Part shown: positions 35,095 through 42,970 of the stretch, in pieces
How the letters are laid out: each line of letters opens with the position of its first letter
Numbering within the stretch: position 1 is the stretch's first letter
Source of the DNA: Opitutia bacterium
GTDB taxonomy: Bacteria > Verrucomicrobiota > Verrucomicrobiia > Opitutales > Opitutaceae
NCBI GenBank assembly: GCA_947467625.1
Contig: CANIJN010000006.1
Location: 1 to 54,078, forward strand
DNA length: 54,078 nucleotides
Direction of reading: 5' to 3'
The notes under the pieces: generated by a model
Told to the model about the DNA's origin: nothing
Database searches by the model: none
What the model saw: the letters and a program-made list of their open reading frames with translations, nothing else
Made by a program: the position numbers and the translations under genes

Positions 35095-35114
35095 CCCGCC
35101 TCGTGAGAGGCGGG
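35095..35114 (+). terminator. Hairpin after pyc, possible terminator or REP-like element
   Basis: CCCGCCTCGTGAGAGGCGGG: an 8-bp perfect stem with a GTGA loop, 17 nt after the pyc stop. There is no T-run, so it may instead be a mobile REP-type hairpin or an RNA-stabilising end. Confidence 0.5.
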
Positions 35115-35436
35115 ACCGAACGTCCCCATCATCCTTACCTTCCCTCAACGGAACGGGCCGAGGTAGACGTCCTCGTTATTTTCTTTTCTTCCAACCGCTC
35201 GCTCAAGGTCGCCCCAAACGCGCAATCCAATCAGCTGCACGTCCCGCGCTAGTCGTGCACCGAGCCTCGGGTCTGTCAGGGGCCCTGCTTCATTGCTGTG
35301 CTCCGATGTTGCGGCGTTCCGGTGGAGAGCAACCCCGTCCAAGGCGGCCGAATGGGAATGAGGCGGGGAACATTCAGGCAGGCCTTAGACGTCAGATTGA
35401 AGGTTGTGATTCAAACAAGCTCGCCGGGGCGGCAGT

Positions 35437-35467
35437 AAAAAGCCGCCCGGATTGCTCCGGACGGCTT
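35437..35467 (-). terminator. Intrinsic terminator of rpsA
   Basis: On the minus strand AAGCCG, mismatch, CCGGA, loop GCAA, TCCGG, mismatch, CGGCTT, then TTTT. The stem has 11 paired positions and the T-run overlaps its end. It lies about 72 nt after the rpsA stop. Confidence 0.85.
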
Positions 35468-35539
35468 GAGTCTTGCAGGGGGCGTCGCTTGCCGACGCCC
35501 GCGGGCGCCGACGAGCGGCGGCGCTAGGTTTGAGTCGCG

Positions 35540-37210
35540 TTAAACCTTCTTGGAGGCCTCGTCGAGAATGTCGCCGAGATTCATCATGTCGTTGCCCGCG
35601 CTGCGGTTCAAGGCCTCGTAGGCGGTGGTCTCGGCGGCGAGCTGCTCGGAAGAGTAGTTCGCTGCCTTGATCGAAAGCCCCAAGCGACGCTCGTCGCGGT
35701 CGATCTTGATGACGCGTGCGCTGACCACTTGGCCGGATTTGAGCACGTCCTTGATCTTGTCGATGCGCTCTTCGCTGATCTGCGAGATGTGCACGAGACC
35801 GTCGATACCATCCTTGAGCTCCACGAAGGCGCCGAAGGAGGTGATCTTGCTGATCGTCCCTTGCACGACGTCGCCGATCTTGAAGAAGGCGTCGATGTCG
35901 GACCATGGATCAACGGCGAGTTGCTTCATTCCGAGGCTAATGCGCTGTTGCGAGGAATCGACATCCAAGACGATCGCGTCCACTTCGTCGCCCTTCTTGA
36001 GGACTTCGGAGGGATGGTTGACCTTGCGAGTCCACGACATGTCGGAGACGTGCACCATACCGTCGATGCCCTCTTCGAGTTCGATGAAGGCGCCGTAGGT
36101 GGTCATGTTGCGCACCTTGCCGCGGACGCGAGCGCCCATCGGGTAGTTGTGGCGAACCATATCCCACGGGTTCGGCTCGAGTTGGCGGAGGCCGAGCGAG
36201 ATCTTCTGTTCGTCTTTCTGGATACCGAGGACAACCGCGTCCAGCTCCTGACCGACCTTGAGCAGCTCGGAGGGCTTGGTGATGCGCTTGGTCCAAGACA
36301 TCTCGGTGATGTGCACGAGGCCTTCGACACCGGGTTCGATTTCGATGAAGGCACCGTAAGGCACGAGGTTGACGACTTTGCCGTGAACCTTGGCGCCGAC
36401 GGGGAACTTGCGGTCGATCTCGTCCCACGGGTTTTTCGTGGTCTGCTTGAGGCCGAGGGAAACGCGCTCTTTGTCGCGGTTCACTTCGATGATCATGACC
36501 TGGATCTCTTCGCCCTGCTTCACCATTTCGCTCGGGTGCGAGATGCGACCCCAGCTCATATCGGTGATGTGGAGAAGACCGTCCATACCATCGAGGTCGA
36601 TGAACGCTCCGAAGTCGGTAATGTTTTTGACGATACCCTTGCGGACTTGGCCGGGCTGGATCGACTCGAGGAGATTGCGACGCTTGCTGGTGCGCTGCTC
36701 TTCGATGAGTTCGCGGCGGGAGAGCACGATGTTCTTCCGCTCGACGTTGATTTTGAGAACCTTGAAATCGTAGGTCTGGCCGACGTATTGATCGAGGTTC
36801 TTGGGGGGCTGGATGTCGATATGCGACGCCGGCATAAACGCATCGACGCCGATGCTGATGATGAGACCGCCCTTGACCTTGGCCTTCACGCGGCCGGCGG
36901 CCACGGAACCCTCGGGGAACTTCGTCAGGATGTTATCCCAATTCTTCTTTTGCTCGGCGAGGTCGAAGGAGAGAACGGGGGCGCCGCTCTTGTCTTCGAG
37001 TTTTTCGACGAGGACCTCGATCGTGGAGCCGATTTGGAGCTCGCCGATGTCGAGGAATTCGTGGGCGGGGATGACGCCTTCGGATTTGCCGCCGATGTCG
37101 ACAACGACTTCGTGCTGGCGGATTTCAGTGATAACGCCCGGAACAATCGCACCCTGCTTCAATTTATCGAAGGAGGACTGCTCGAGCAGCGCTTGCATGA
37201 TGGAACTCAT
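35540..37210 (-). CDS. rpsA: 30S ribosomal protein S1
   Basis: 556 residues from ATG 37210 (MSSIMQALLEQSSFDKLKQGAIVPGVI), preferred over a frame extension into the leader. Six S1 RNA-binding domains follow one another, each with the G-x-V-x-x-I/F-x-x-Y/F-G-A-F-V/I-x-L/I core; e.g. GIVKNITDFGAFIDLDGMDGLLHITDMSW, GKVVNLVPYGAFIEIEPGVEGLVHITEMSW and GTISKITSFGAFVELKDGIDGLVHISQIS. S1 recruits mRNA to the 30S subunit, important in genomes with few Shine-Dalgarno sites as here. A clear terminator lies downstream and a hairpin upstream in the leader. Confidence 0.96.
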   Translation of the reverse strand: MSSIMQALLEQSSFDKLKQGAIVPGVITEIRQHEVVVDIGGKSEGVIPAHEFLDIGELQIGSTIEVLVEKLEDKSGAPVLSFDLAEQKKNWDNILTKFPEGSVAAGRVKAKVKGGLIISIGVDAFMPASHIDIQPPKNLDQYVGQTYDFKVLKINVERKNIVLSRRELIEEQRTSKRRNLLESIQPGQVRKGIVKNITDFGAFIDLDGMDGLLHITDMSWGRISHPSEMVKQGEEIQVMIIEVNRDKERVSLGLKQTTKNPWDEIDRKFPVGAKVHGKVVNLVPYGAFIEIEPGVEGLVHITEMSWTKRITKPSELLKVGQELDAVVLGIQKDEQKISLGLRQLEPNPWDMVRHNYPMGARVRGKVRNMTTYGAFIELEEGIDGMVHVSDMSWTRKVNHPSEVLKKGDEVDAIVLDVDSSQQRISLGMKQLAVDPWSDIDAFFKIGDVVQGTISKITSFGAFVELKDGIDGLVHISQISEERIDKIKDVLKSGQVVSARVIKIDRDERRLGLSIKAANYSSEQLAAETTAYEALNRSAGNDMMNLGDILDEASKKV

Positions 37211-37266
37211 AACGCGGAAACCGGCAAACCGACACCCTGCTCCAGAGACGCCAGACCACCGGTGAG

Positions 37267-37288
37267 AGCCCCGCCGAAAAGCGGGGCT
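37267..37288 (-). promoter_or_regulatory. rpsA leader hairpin
   Basis: On the minus strand AGCCCCGC, loop TTTTCG, GCGGGGCT: 8 perfect base pairs with a small loop, ending 56 nt before the rpsA ATG. No T-run follows, so it is more likely a leader structure (possible S1 autoregulation) than a terminator. On the plus strand it would be followed by TTGGGTT, but no gene is there. Confidence 0.5.
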
Positions 37289-37418
37289 TTGGGTTGACTG
37301 TTGAACTAACGGAAGGGTCGACGGGAGCATCGCGGCGACGTCGACTTGACCAATAGCTGAGACCGCGAATGGGCAGCGTCTTGAGTGCGCAGCGGAGTCG
37401 CAAGTGTATTTTCAGAGG

Positions 37419-37478
37419 AAAAACACTCAACGAAACGGATCGTGACGGAGAGACGTTTCCCACGCGCCCCGTTTCGTT
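37419..37478 (-). terminator. Large terminator hairpin of the hisG-aguB-aguA-lipoprotein run
   Basis: On the minus strand AACGAAACGG and CCGTTTCGTT form a perfect 10-bp outer stem. Inside, CGTG/CACG and GGA/TCC can add 7 more pairs. GAGTG and then TTTTT follow the stem. It starts about 50 nt after the lipoprotein stop. Confidence 0.65.
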
Positions 37479-37527
37479 TGGGCTGATCAACGCGCTACAA
37501 TCGGCGCAGGGGAAAGCGCCGCGCCGT

Positions 37528-38010
37528 TCACGGAGCTCCGTTCTTGCGTGGCGCGTCGATGGCCAACTGGACGTTGCGGAAGAACACTTCGTAGAGTGGC
37601 GTATCCCGCAGCGCCGCCGAGGTGCCCTGCCCCGCGCGTCCCCGGGAATCGCTTTCGATCACCTCCGAGAGCCACAACGAGGCCTCCGTGCCACCATCGA
37701 GCGTGGGGTTCAGCCGCAGCTTAAGCGTGTACTGACGGGAACTGCGCAGCGTGTCGCTCGAGGAAAGTCCACTGACAGCTTCCAGTTCGCCCTGGGCGGC
37801 ACCGCCGCGGATGAAACGAAAACCCATCTGATCGACGGCAAGTCGGGCGGCATCGTAAGTCGGGCGCTGGGCTGCTTTGTAGGTGTGGATACGGGGGTGC
37901 TCGCGGGCAGCAAGCTTACCGCGGACACTGCTCGAAGCCTCGGAGAGCGACTCGCAACCGCTGAGCGCAGCGAGCATCAGTACGGCGCACAGCACGAACG
38001 GGCGTTTCAT
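37528..38010 (-). CDS. Putative lipoprotein
   Basis: 160 residues. MKRPFVLCAVLMLAALSGCES is a type II signal with lipobox LSGC, so Cys19 would be lipidated. The mature protein begins LSEASSSVRGKLAAREHPRIHTY and continues as an alpha/beta fold (YDAARLAVDQMGFRFIRGGAA, YTLKLRLNPTLDGGTEASLWL, YEVFFRNVQLAI). No catalytic residues or family I recognise. It follows aguA by only 3 bp and ends the operon. Confidence 0.65.
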   Translation of the reverse strand: MKRPFVLCAVLMLAALSGCESLSEASSSVRGKLAAREHPRIHTYKAAQRPTYDAARLAVDQMGFRFIRGGAAQGELEAVSGLSSSDTLRSSRQYTLKLRLNPTLDGGTEASLWLSEVIESDSRGRAGQGTSAALRDTPLYEVFFRNVQLAIDAPRKNGAP

Positions 38011-38013
38011 CGG

Positions 38014-39093
38014 TTAGGCGGGCTGCTGCTGAGAAATGCAATGCAGCGTCCCGAGCCCCCAGACTAGCTCCAAGCAATCAATGGGAATAATCTCTCGGCC
38101 CGGGAAGCACGCCGCGAGGACCTCGGCGGCCTCGGCGTCTCGCTTAGGCTGCTGGAAAGTCGGCATTAAGACGGCGCCGTTGATCACGAGGAAATTGGCA
38201 TAGCTCGCCGGGAGTTGCTGGCCTTCGCAGAACGCGGGCTTGGGCATCGGGAGCGTCACAATGTTAAACGGTTTCCCGGCGGGCGTGCGGAGCGCTTGGA
38301 GCCGCTCGAGATTGTCGCGCAAAATGGGGTAGTTCTTGTCGCGCTTGTTGCTCTCGACGACAGTGACGATCCCGTCCGCGGAGAAGAATCGCGTCGTATC
38401 GTCGACGTGGCCGTCGGTATCGTCGCCGACGATACCCTCGCCGAGCCAGTAGATCGTATGCACGCCGAGGTAATCGCGCAACGCCCGCTCGATCGCCGCC
38501 TTCGACATCTTAGGGTTGCGGTTCTTGTTCAGCAGACACGACTCAGTCGTGAGGAGGAGGCCAGCCCCGTTCACGTCGATCGACCCACCCTCCATAATCA
38601 TCGTCTTCTCAAAGCGACGCAGGCAGAGGGCTTCAGCGATCTTCGGTGGGATCGTGTTATCAAGATCGAAAGGCGGATACTTTCCGCCCCAAGCGTTGTA
38701 CTCCCAATCCGTGACTGCGACTTCACCCGTCTGGTCGTTTTTCACGAAGATCGGGCCGTGATCGCGACACCACGCATCGTTGGTCGCATGATCGTAGAGC
38801 GTCACTCGCGAGAGCACGGCCTTGGCCTTGGCGATCAACGCCCACGCGCGCTGCTGGAGCGGATCGGCGACATTGATGCGGACCTCCTCGTAGCGACTGA
38901 TCCGGGCGACGATCTCCGCGAATTTCGCGGGAATCATGCGAAAGTGAGCGGGCCACGTGGCCAAGTTATGCGGCCACGAAAGCCACACGGCGGCCTGCGG
39001 CTCCCACTCGGCCGGCATGCGGAAACCCAACGCCTTCGGCGTCGGCGTCTTGAGGTCTTTGGTCAGGGGGAGAGGATCTTTTGAAATCGGCAC
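38014..39093 (-). CDS. aguA: Agmatine deiminase
   Basis: 359 residues; hydrolyses agmatine to N-carbamoylputrescine and ammonia. The pentein-fold motifs are FRMPAEWEPQAAVWLSWPHN, NDAWCRDHGPIFV, IMEGGSIDVNGAGLLLTTESCLLN, GDDTDGHVDDTTRFF and the catalytic cysteine in GTLHCISQQ. The start is a GTG at 39093; ATG 39018 (MPAEWEP) would drop conserved N-terminal residues. The next pathway enzyme, aguB, lies 11 bp upstream. Confidence 0.95.
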   Translation of the reverse strand: MPISKDPLPLTKDLKTPTPKALGFRMPAEWEPQAAVWLSWPHNLATWPAHFRMIPAKFAEIVARISRYEEVRINVADPLQQRAWALIAKAKAVLSRVTLYDHATNDAWCRDHGPIFVKNDQTGEVAVTDWEYNAWGGKYPPFDLDNTIPPKIAEALCLRRFEKTMIMEGGSIDVNGAGLLLTTESCLLNKNRNPKMSKAAIERALRDYLGVHTIYWLGEGIVGDDTDGHVDDTTRFFSADGIVTVVESNKRDKNYPILRDNLERLQALRTPAGKPFNIVTLPMPKPAFCEGQQLPASYANFLVINGAVLMPTFQQPKRDAEAAEVLAACFPGREIIPIDCLELVWGLGTLHCISQQQPA

Positions 39094-39104
39094 GGGGTGG
39101 CAGG

Positions 39105-39983
39105 TCAGTCGATAAATCGTTTCGTGAGATCACCGTAGGCGTCGATCCGGCGGTCACGCAAGAACGGCCAATGCGTGCGCGTCACGTCCACTTTGCCGAG
39201 GTCGATCGGGACCAGCAGAATTTCCTCTCGATCGACACTGGCTTTTGCGAGAATTTGTCCGCTGGTGCCGGCGACGAAACTCTGGCCCCAGAATTCAAGT
39301 CCGTCGCCGCCGATGGGTTGCTCGAGGCCGATGCGATTGACCGCAGCGACGTAGCAGCCGTTGGCCACGGCGTGACTGCGCTGAATGATTTCCCACGCGC
39401 CATGCTGGTTGGTACCATATTCAGCCTTCTCTTTCGGGTGCCAACCGATCGCAGTCGGATAAAAAAGAATCTCGGCGCCCTGCAGCGACGTGAGGCGGGC
39501 ACCCTCGGGATACCACTGATCCCAGCAGATGAGTACCCCGATCTTGCCGAATTTAGTCTGCCAGGCGCGGAAGCCGGTGTCGCCGGGCGTGAAGTAAAAT
39601 TTCTCGTAGAACAGCGGATCATCCGGGATGTGCATCTTCCGGTAAATGCCGAGCAGCGAGCCGTCGGCATCGATGATGACCGCCGTGTTATGGTAGAGGC
39701 CGGACGCGCGCCGCTCAAACAGCGAAGCGACAATCACGACGCCATATTTCTTCGCGATCTTCTGGAAAGCCGCGGAACTCGGACCCGGAATGGATTCGGC
39801 GAGATCGAAGTGGGCGTGGTCCTCGGATTGGCAGAAATACTGCGAACGGAACAGCTCCTGGGTACAGATGATCTTCGCGCCCTTTTTCGCGGCCTGTTCG
39901 GTGAGCGCGAGGGTTTTCTTCAGATTGGCTTTGGGATCAGCACCGCAGGCGTGCTGGAGGAGGCCGAGGGTGACTTTGCTCAT
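39105..39983 (-). CDS. aguB: N-carbamoylputrescine amidase
   Basis: 292 residues from ATG 39983 (MSKVTLGLLQHACGADPKAN); a longer frame would overlap hisG. Nitrilase superfamily with the Glu-Lys-Cys triad in ICTQELFRSQYFC, YRKMHIPDDPLFYEKFYFTPGD and VLICWDQWYPE. It hydrolyses N-carbamoylputrescine to putrescine, CO2 and ammonia, completing the agmatine route with aguA. The pair gives a polyamine pathway; an arginine decarboxylase is not in the window. Confidence 0.94.
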   Translation of the reverse strand: MSKVTLGLLQHACGADPKANLKKTLALTEQAAKKGAKIICTQELFRSQYFCQSEDHAHFDLAESIPGPSSAAFQKIAKKYGVVIVASLFERRASGLYHNTAVIIDADGSLLGIYRKMHIPDDPLFYEKFYFTPGDTGFRAWQTKFGKIGVLICWDQWYPEGARLTSLQGAEILFYPTAIGWHPKEKAEYGTNQHGAWEIIQRSHAVANGCYVAAVNRIGLEQPIGGDGLEFWGQSFVAGTSGQILAKASVDREEILLVPIDLGKVDVTRTHWPFLRDRRIDAYGDLTKRFID

Positions 39984-40006
39984 AAACGCAGACGCGGAAA
40001 CGCGGT

Positions 40007-40891
40007 TCAGTACACGACCTTGTTGAGCGGATATTCGACGATGCCTTCGGCACCGAGCTCCTTGAGCCGTGGAATAATTTCCCGCACGACGCTTTCGTCG
40101 ATGATGGTTTCGAGGGCGATCCAATCGGGTGAACTGAGCTGGGAGATCGTCGGATTGCGCAGAGCCGGCAGAGCTTTGGCGACGGACTCGAGCGCGGCCT
40201 TTGGGAGATTCATTTTGAGGCCGACCTTGGAGCCGGCTTCGAGCGCGCCCCGCAAAAGCAGCGCGATCGTCTCGATTTTTTTCCGTTTGGCGGGATGGGC
40301 CCAGCTCGCCTTATTGGCGATGAACTTGGTGTTCGTCTCCAGCAAAGTGTCGACGATGCGGAGTTTATTCGCACGCAGGGAACTGCCAGTCTCCGTGATG
40401 TCCACGATGGCATCCACGAGGTCGGGCACTTTCACTTCCGTCGCACCCCACGAAAACTCGATCTCCGCGCTCACGCCCTTTTGTGCAAAGTACCGCTTAG
40501 TGGTATTGAAGAGTTCGGTAGCGATACGTTTGCCGGCGAGATCGGCGACCGTCTTCACCGGGGAAGACTCGGGTACGCACAGCACCCAGCGTGACTTCAA
40601 CGTGGACGCTTTGCTGTAAATCAAGTCGCACACCTCGACGACATCGGAGTTGTTTTCGAGCACCCAGTCGTGACCAGTGAGGCCGCAATCGAAAAAACCG
40701 TGCTCCACGTATCGACTCACTTCCTGCGCGCGCACAAAGCGCCCATCGAGCTCGGGATCATCGATCGACGGCGTGTAAGAACGCGAGCTAGTCGTGATCT
40801 TCCAGCCCGCTTTCGCGAACAGGTTTTTGGTGGATTCTTCAAGGCTGCCCTTGGGCAGACCGAGCATCAGGAGTGGCGCTTTTTCAGACAC
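40007..40891 (-). CDS. hisG: ATP phosphoribosyltransferase, long form
   Basis: 294 residues from GTG 40891 ([19 protein letters not shown]); an upstream TTG (40930) or a downstream ATG (40867) are alternatives and I see no ribosome site that settles it. Catalyses the first step of histidine synthesis. Motifs: [41 protein letters not shown], the signature [23 protein letters not shown] and a C-terminal ACT-like regulatory domain ending [14 protein letters not shown]. The C-terminal domain means the long homohexameric form, which is histidine-inhibited and needs no HisZ. Unlike most his genes it sits with agu genes, 23 bp upstream of aguB. Confidence 0.94.
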   Translation of the reverse strand: MSEKAPLLMLGLPKGSLEESTKNLFAKAGWKITTSSRSYTPSIDDPELDGRFVRAQEVSRYVEHGFFDCGLTGHDWVLENNSDVVEVCDLIYSKASTLKSRWVLCVPESSPVKTVADLAGKRIATELFNTTKRYFAQKGVSAEIEFSWGATEVKVPDLVDAIVDITETGSSLRANKLRIVDTLLETNTKFIANKASWAHPAKRKKIETIALLLRGALEAGSKVGLKMNLPKAALESVAKALPALRNPTISQLSSPDWIALETIIDESVVREIIPRLKELGAEGIVEYPLNKVVY

Positions 40892-41083
40892 TCTTCCAAA
40901 GGACACGCCGCAGCGAAGGCCTTCAAGCAATTTCCTCAGGGCCAGCTTGGCCAGCGTGACGTCGCCGCATCGATCAACAGGACGCGACCGCGCGACGCGA
41001 CCCCTCCTCAGTTTTTAACCAGTCCTTCCTCGAAGCCCCCACGCACCGAGCCCAAGCCGCTCACCGTGATCTCCCGATAGGAC

Positions 41084-41965
41084 CTAAAAAAGTTCTGCCT
41101 GATGATAACGCTGGCGGGCTTCGGCGAGCGTGCCGCGCATCTCGTAGGCTTCGAGGAGGCGCAACAGCTCGGCCACTTGCGGTGCGGTTTTTTCGGCGGG
41201 CCGAGTCGCGAGCGAGAGATTGAGCGTCGTCAGTTTGAGATTGCGGCGGAGTTTTTCGGCTTCGGCGGCGACCGGTTCGCGGAAGCGCTCGGGCTTTAGT
41301 TCGGCAGCGTGCGCAATCACCCCGTCGAGACTTCCCCACTCGGCCAACCACTTTGACGCGGTCTTCGGGCCGACACCGGTAATCCCGGGAATGTTGTCGG
41401 AGGTGTCGCCCACGAGCGCGAGGTATTCGGCAACGCGCGCGGGCGGCACGCCGAATTTTTCCGTGACCCCCGCAGCGTCGAGGAGCCGCCAACCCAGCTT
41501 AGGGTTCGCCGACGGCGGGGGCAGCATCATCTTGATGCGCGGGCCGACGATCTGCGCAAAATCTTTGTCGCTACTCAGGATGATGACCTCGTGGCCCGCG
41601 CTGGCAAAAGCGACGGCCTGGGCGGCGAGCAGGTCGTCGCTCTCGACGCCATGCTGTTCGATACCGACGAGCCCCATGGCGCGAGTGAGCGCCTTGACGG
41701 GTTCAATCTGTTTCTGCAGGGCTTCGGGCATTTCCTCGCGCTGCGCTTTGTATTCCGGGTGGAGGGCGAGCCGGTCCTGCGAACCGCCGAGGTCGAAAAA
41801 CACCAACGTGCCCTCGACCTTTTCTTGATCGGCGAGTTTCCAGAGCGACTTGACCCAACCGTGCAGCGCACCGGTGGGAAAGCCGTCGGTCCGCGTCAAA
41901 TCGGGCAGCGCAAAATAGCAGCGATAGATGAGATTGAAGCCGTCAACGAGAAGCCATTTGGACAT
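41084..41965 (-). CDS. Stand-alone 5'-3' exonuclease (FEN-like, Pol I N-terminal type)
   Basis: 293 residues. FEN/Pol I 5' nuclease motifs: LLVDGFNLIYRCYFAL, VVFFDLGG-like acidic strand (LVFFDLGGSQDRLALHPEYKAQR), the acidic cluster GVESDDLLAAQA and SSDKDFAQIV, then the helix-hairpin-helix DTSDNIPGITGVGPKTASKWL. It would cleave 5' flaps of Okazaki fragments or repair intermediates. The polymerase domain of Pol I is absent, so this is the separate exonuclease. It is 192 bp upstream of hisG and 123 bp downstream of the giant Ig-repeat gene; its promoter should be in 41966-42088. Confidence 0.9.
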   Translation of the reverse strand: MSKWLLVDGFNLIYRCYFALPDLTRTDGFPTGALHGWVKSLWKLADQEKVEGTLVFFDLGGSQDRLALHPEYKAQREEMPEALQKQIEPVKALTRAMGLVGIEQHGVESDDLLAAQAVAFASAGHEVIILSSDKDFAQIVGPRIKMMLPPPSANPKLGWRLLDAAGVTEKFGVPPARVAEYLALVGDTSDNIPGITGVGPKTASKWLAEWGSLDGVIAHAAELKPERFREPVAAEAEKLRRNLKLTTLNLSLATRPAEKTAPQVAELLRLLEAYEMRGTLAEARQRYHQAELF

Positions 41966-42062
41966 GAGGGAAAGGCAAGGTTGAGAGCGCGTGGTCGCGA
42001 GTGGCGAGCGCCTATTCCGGCGCGAGGAATCACAAATGCAGCACGCGAGGGGAAGGCGGAAC

Positions 42063-42085
42063 GCTCAACCCTCAGCTCTCAACTT
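42063..42085 (+). repeat. Dispersed CTCAACC-type repeat, intergenic copy
   Basis: GCTCAACCCTCAGCTCTCAA CTT just after the giant gene. A related word, GGTTGAGAGC, lies on the same strand at 41979-41988, its complement being GCTCTCAACC. Confidence 0.45.
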
Positions 42086-42088
42086 TTC

Positions 42089-42970
42089 TTACGGATCGAT
42101 GTCGTAGACTTCGACGATGCCAATGCCTGTCGTGTTGCCCACTCCACTGAGTTGCACCGTGTAGGCACCGGGCGGGAGCATGATGATCATGGCGGCATCC
42201 TTGCTCCCGTTAGCGAGCGCGAAGGCTCCGCCGGAGACCGCAGCGGCGGCGATAACGGCCGCATCACCACCGGTTGACCAATCGTCATTGGTGCGAAGCG
42301 TGACGCCGGCGGCGTCTTTGAGCGTCAGCAGAGGATCGGCGAGGACCGCGTTCTGACCGAGTCCGAAGCGGGTGAGCGTGGGGCCGACGCCGCGGAGCAA
42401 CATCCGGCGCGAGGCCGTGCCATTGATCACGAAGCCGGCGATCAGCACGTTCGCGCCGGTGCCGACCTCGCCACGAGTGGCAACATTTGAGGCGCGCGGA
42501 CTGGTGGCAGTCGTAGCGGCTAACGTCGCATCGTAAACCTCGATCAAGACGACGCCCGAGGCAGCGGGATTGGCCCCGGAGGCTTGGACGGTGTAGTTGC
42601 CGGCGGGGAGTGTGGCGAAGACGACGGCGTCCTGCGAATTCGGCGCGAGCGCAAACGTGCCGACGCGGGTCGTGGCTTGCTGGATGGCGGTCACTTGGGT
42701 GGCACTGGCCGCGGCATTGCCACTTTGATTGCCCCAATTGTCATTAGTGAGGATGGGCACCCCGGCCGAGTTGTAGACTTCGACCACGGGGTTGTTGAGC
42801 GCGCCAGCCACGTTCAAGTTGAGCGGCGGTCCGTTGAGTGAAGGGCCGATCACCCGGATCAGCATCTGGCGCGTCTGATTGGGCGGAGCACCGGGCGCGT
42901 TGGCCACGACAAATCCGGCGATCAAGGCTTGGTTGCCGCCAGCCGTCACCCCGCGGGTCGAAATATTGGC
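42089..42970 (-). repeat. Duplicated C-terminal module of the giant protein
   Basis: Two related blocks of about 135-155 residues. Each begins with SRVANISTRG or SNVATRGEVG, continues LIAGFV, R-M/Q-M-L-I/L-R-V-I/G-GP, a TNDNW or TNDDW motif and ends G-Y/N-TVQ-x-SG with IEVYD or VEVYD. Modules of this kind end many secreted proteins of Verrucomicrobia and Acidobacteria; a role in surface retention is suspected but unproven. Confidence 0.6.

Larger units (their letters stand above)
35078..35539. other. Intergenic region between pyc and rpsA ends
   Basis: 462 bp between convergent genes. It holds a hairpin just after pyc (35095-35114) and the rpsA terminator (35437-35467). Between them, 35115-35436, I see no gene, RNA or repeat. 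Confidence 0.6.
37211..37527. other. rpsA leader and upstream operon terminator region
   Basis: 317 bp between the lipoprotein gene stop and the rpsA start. It contains the terminator structure at 37419-37478 and the leader hairpin at 37267-37288; the rpsA promoter should lie between 37289 and 37418. No small gene is supported. Confidence 0.6.

Noticed and set aside
35729-37297. 522-residue open frame on the plus strand
   Set aside because: Antisense to rpsA; its repeats mirror the six S1 domains.
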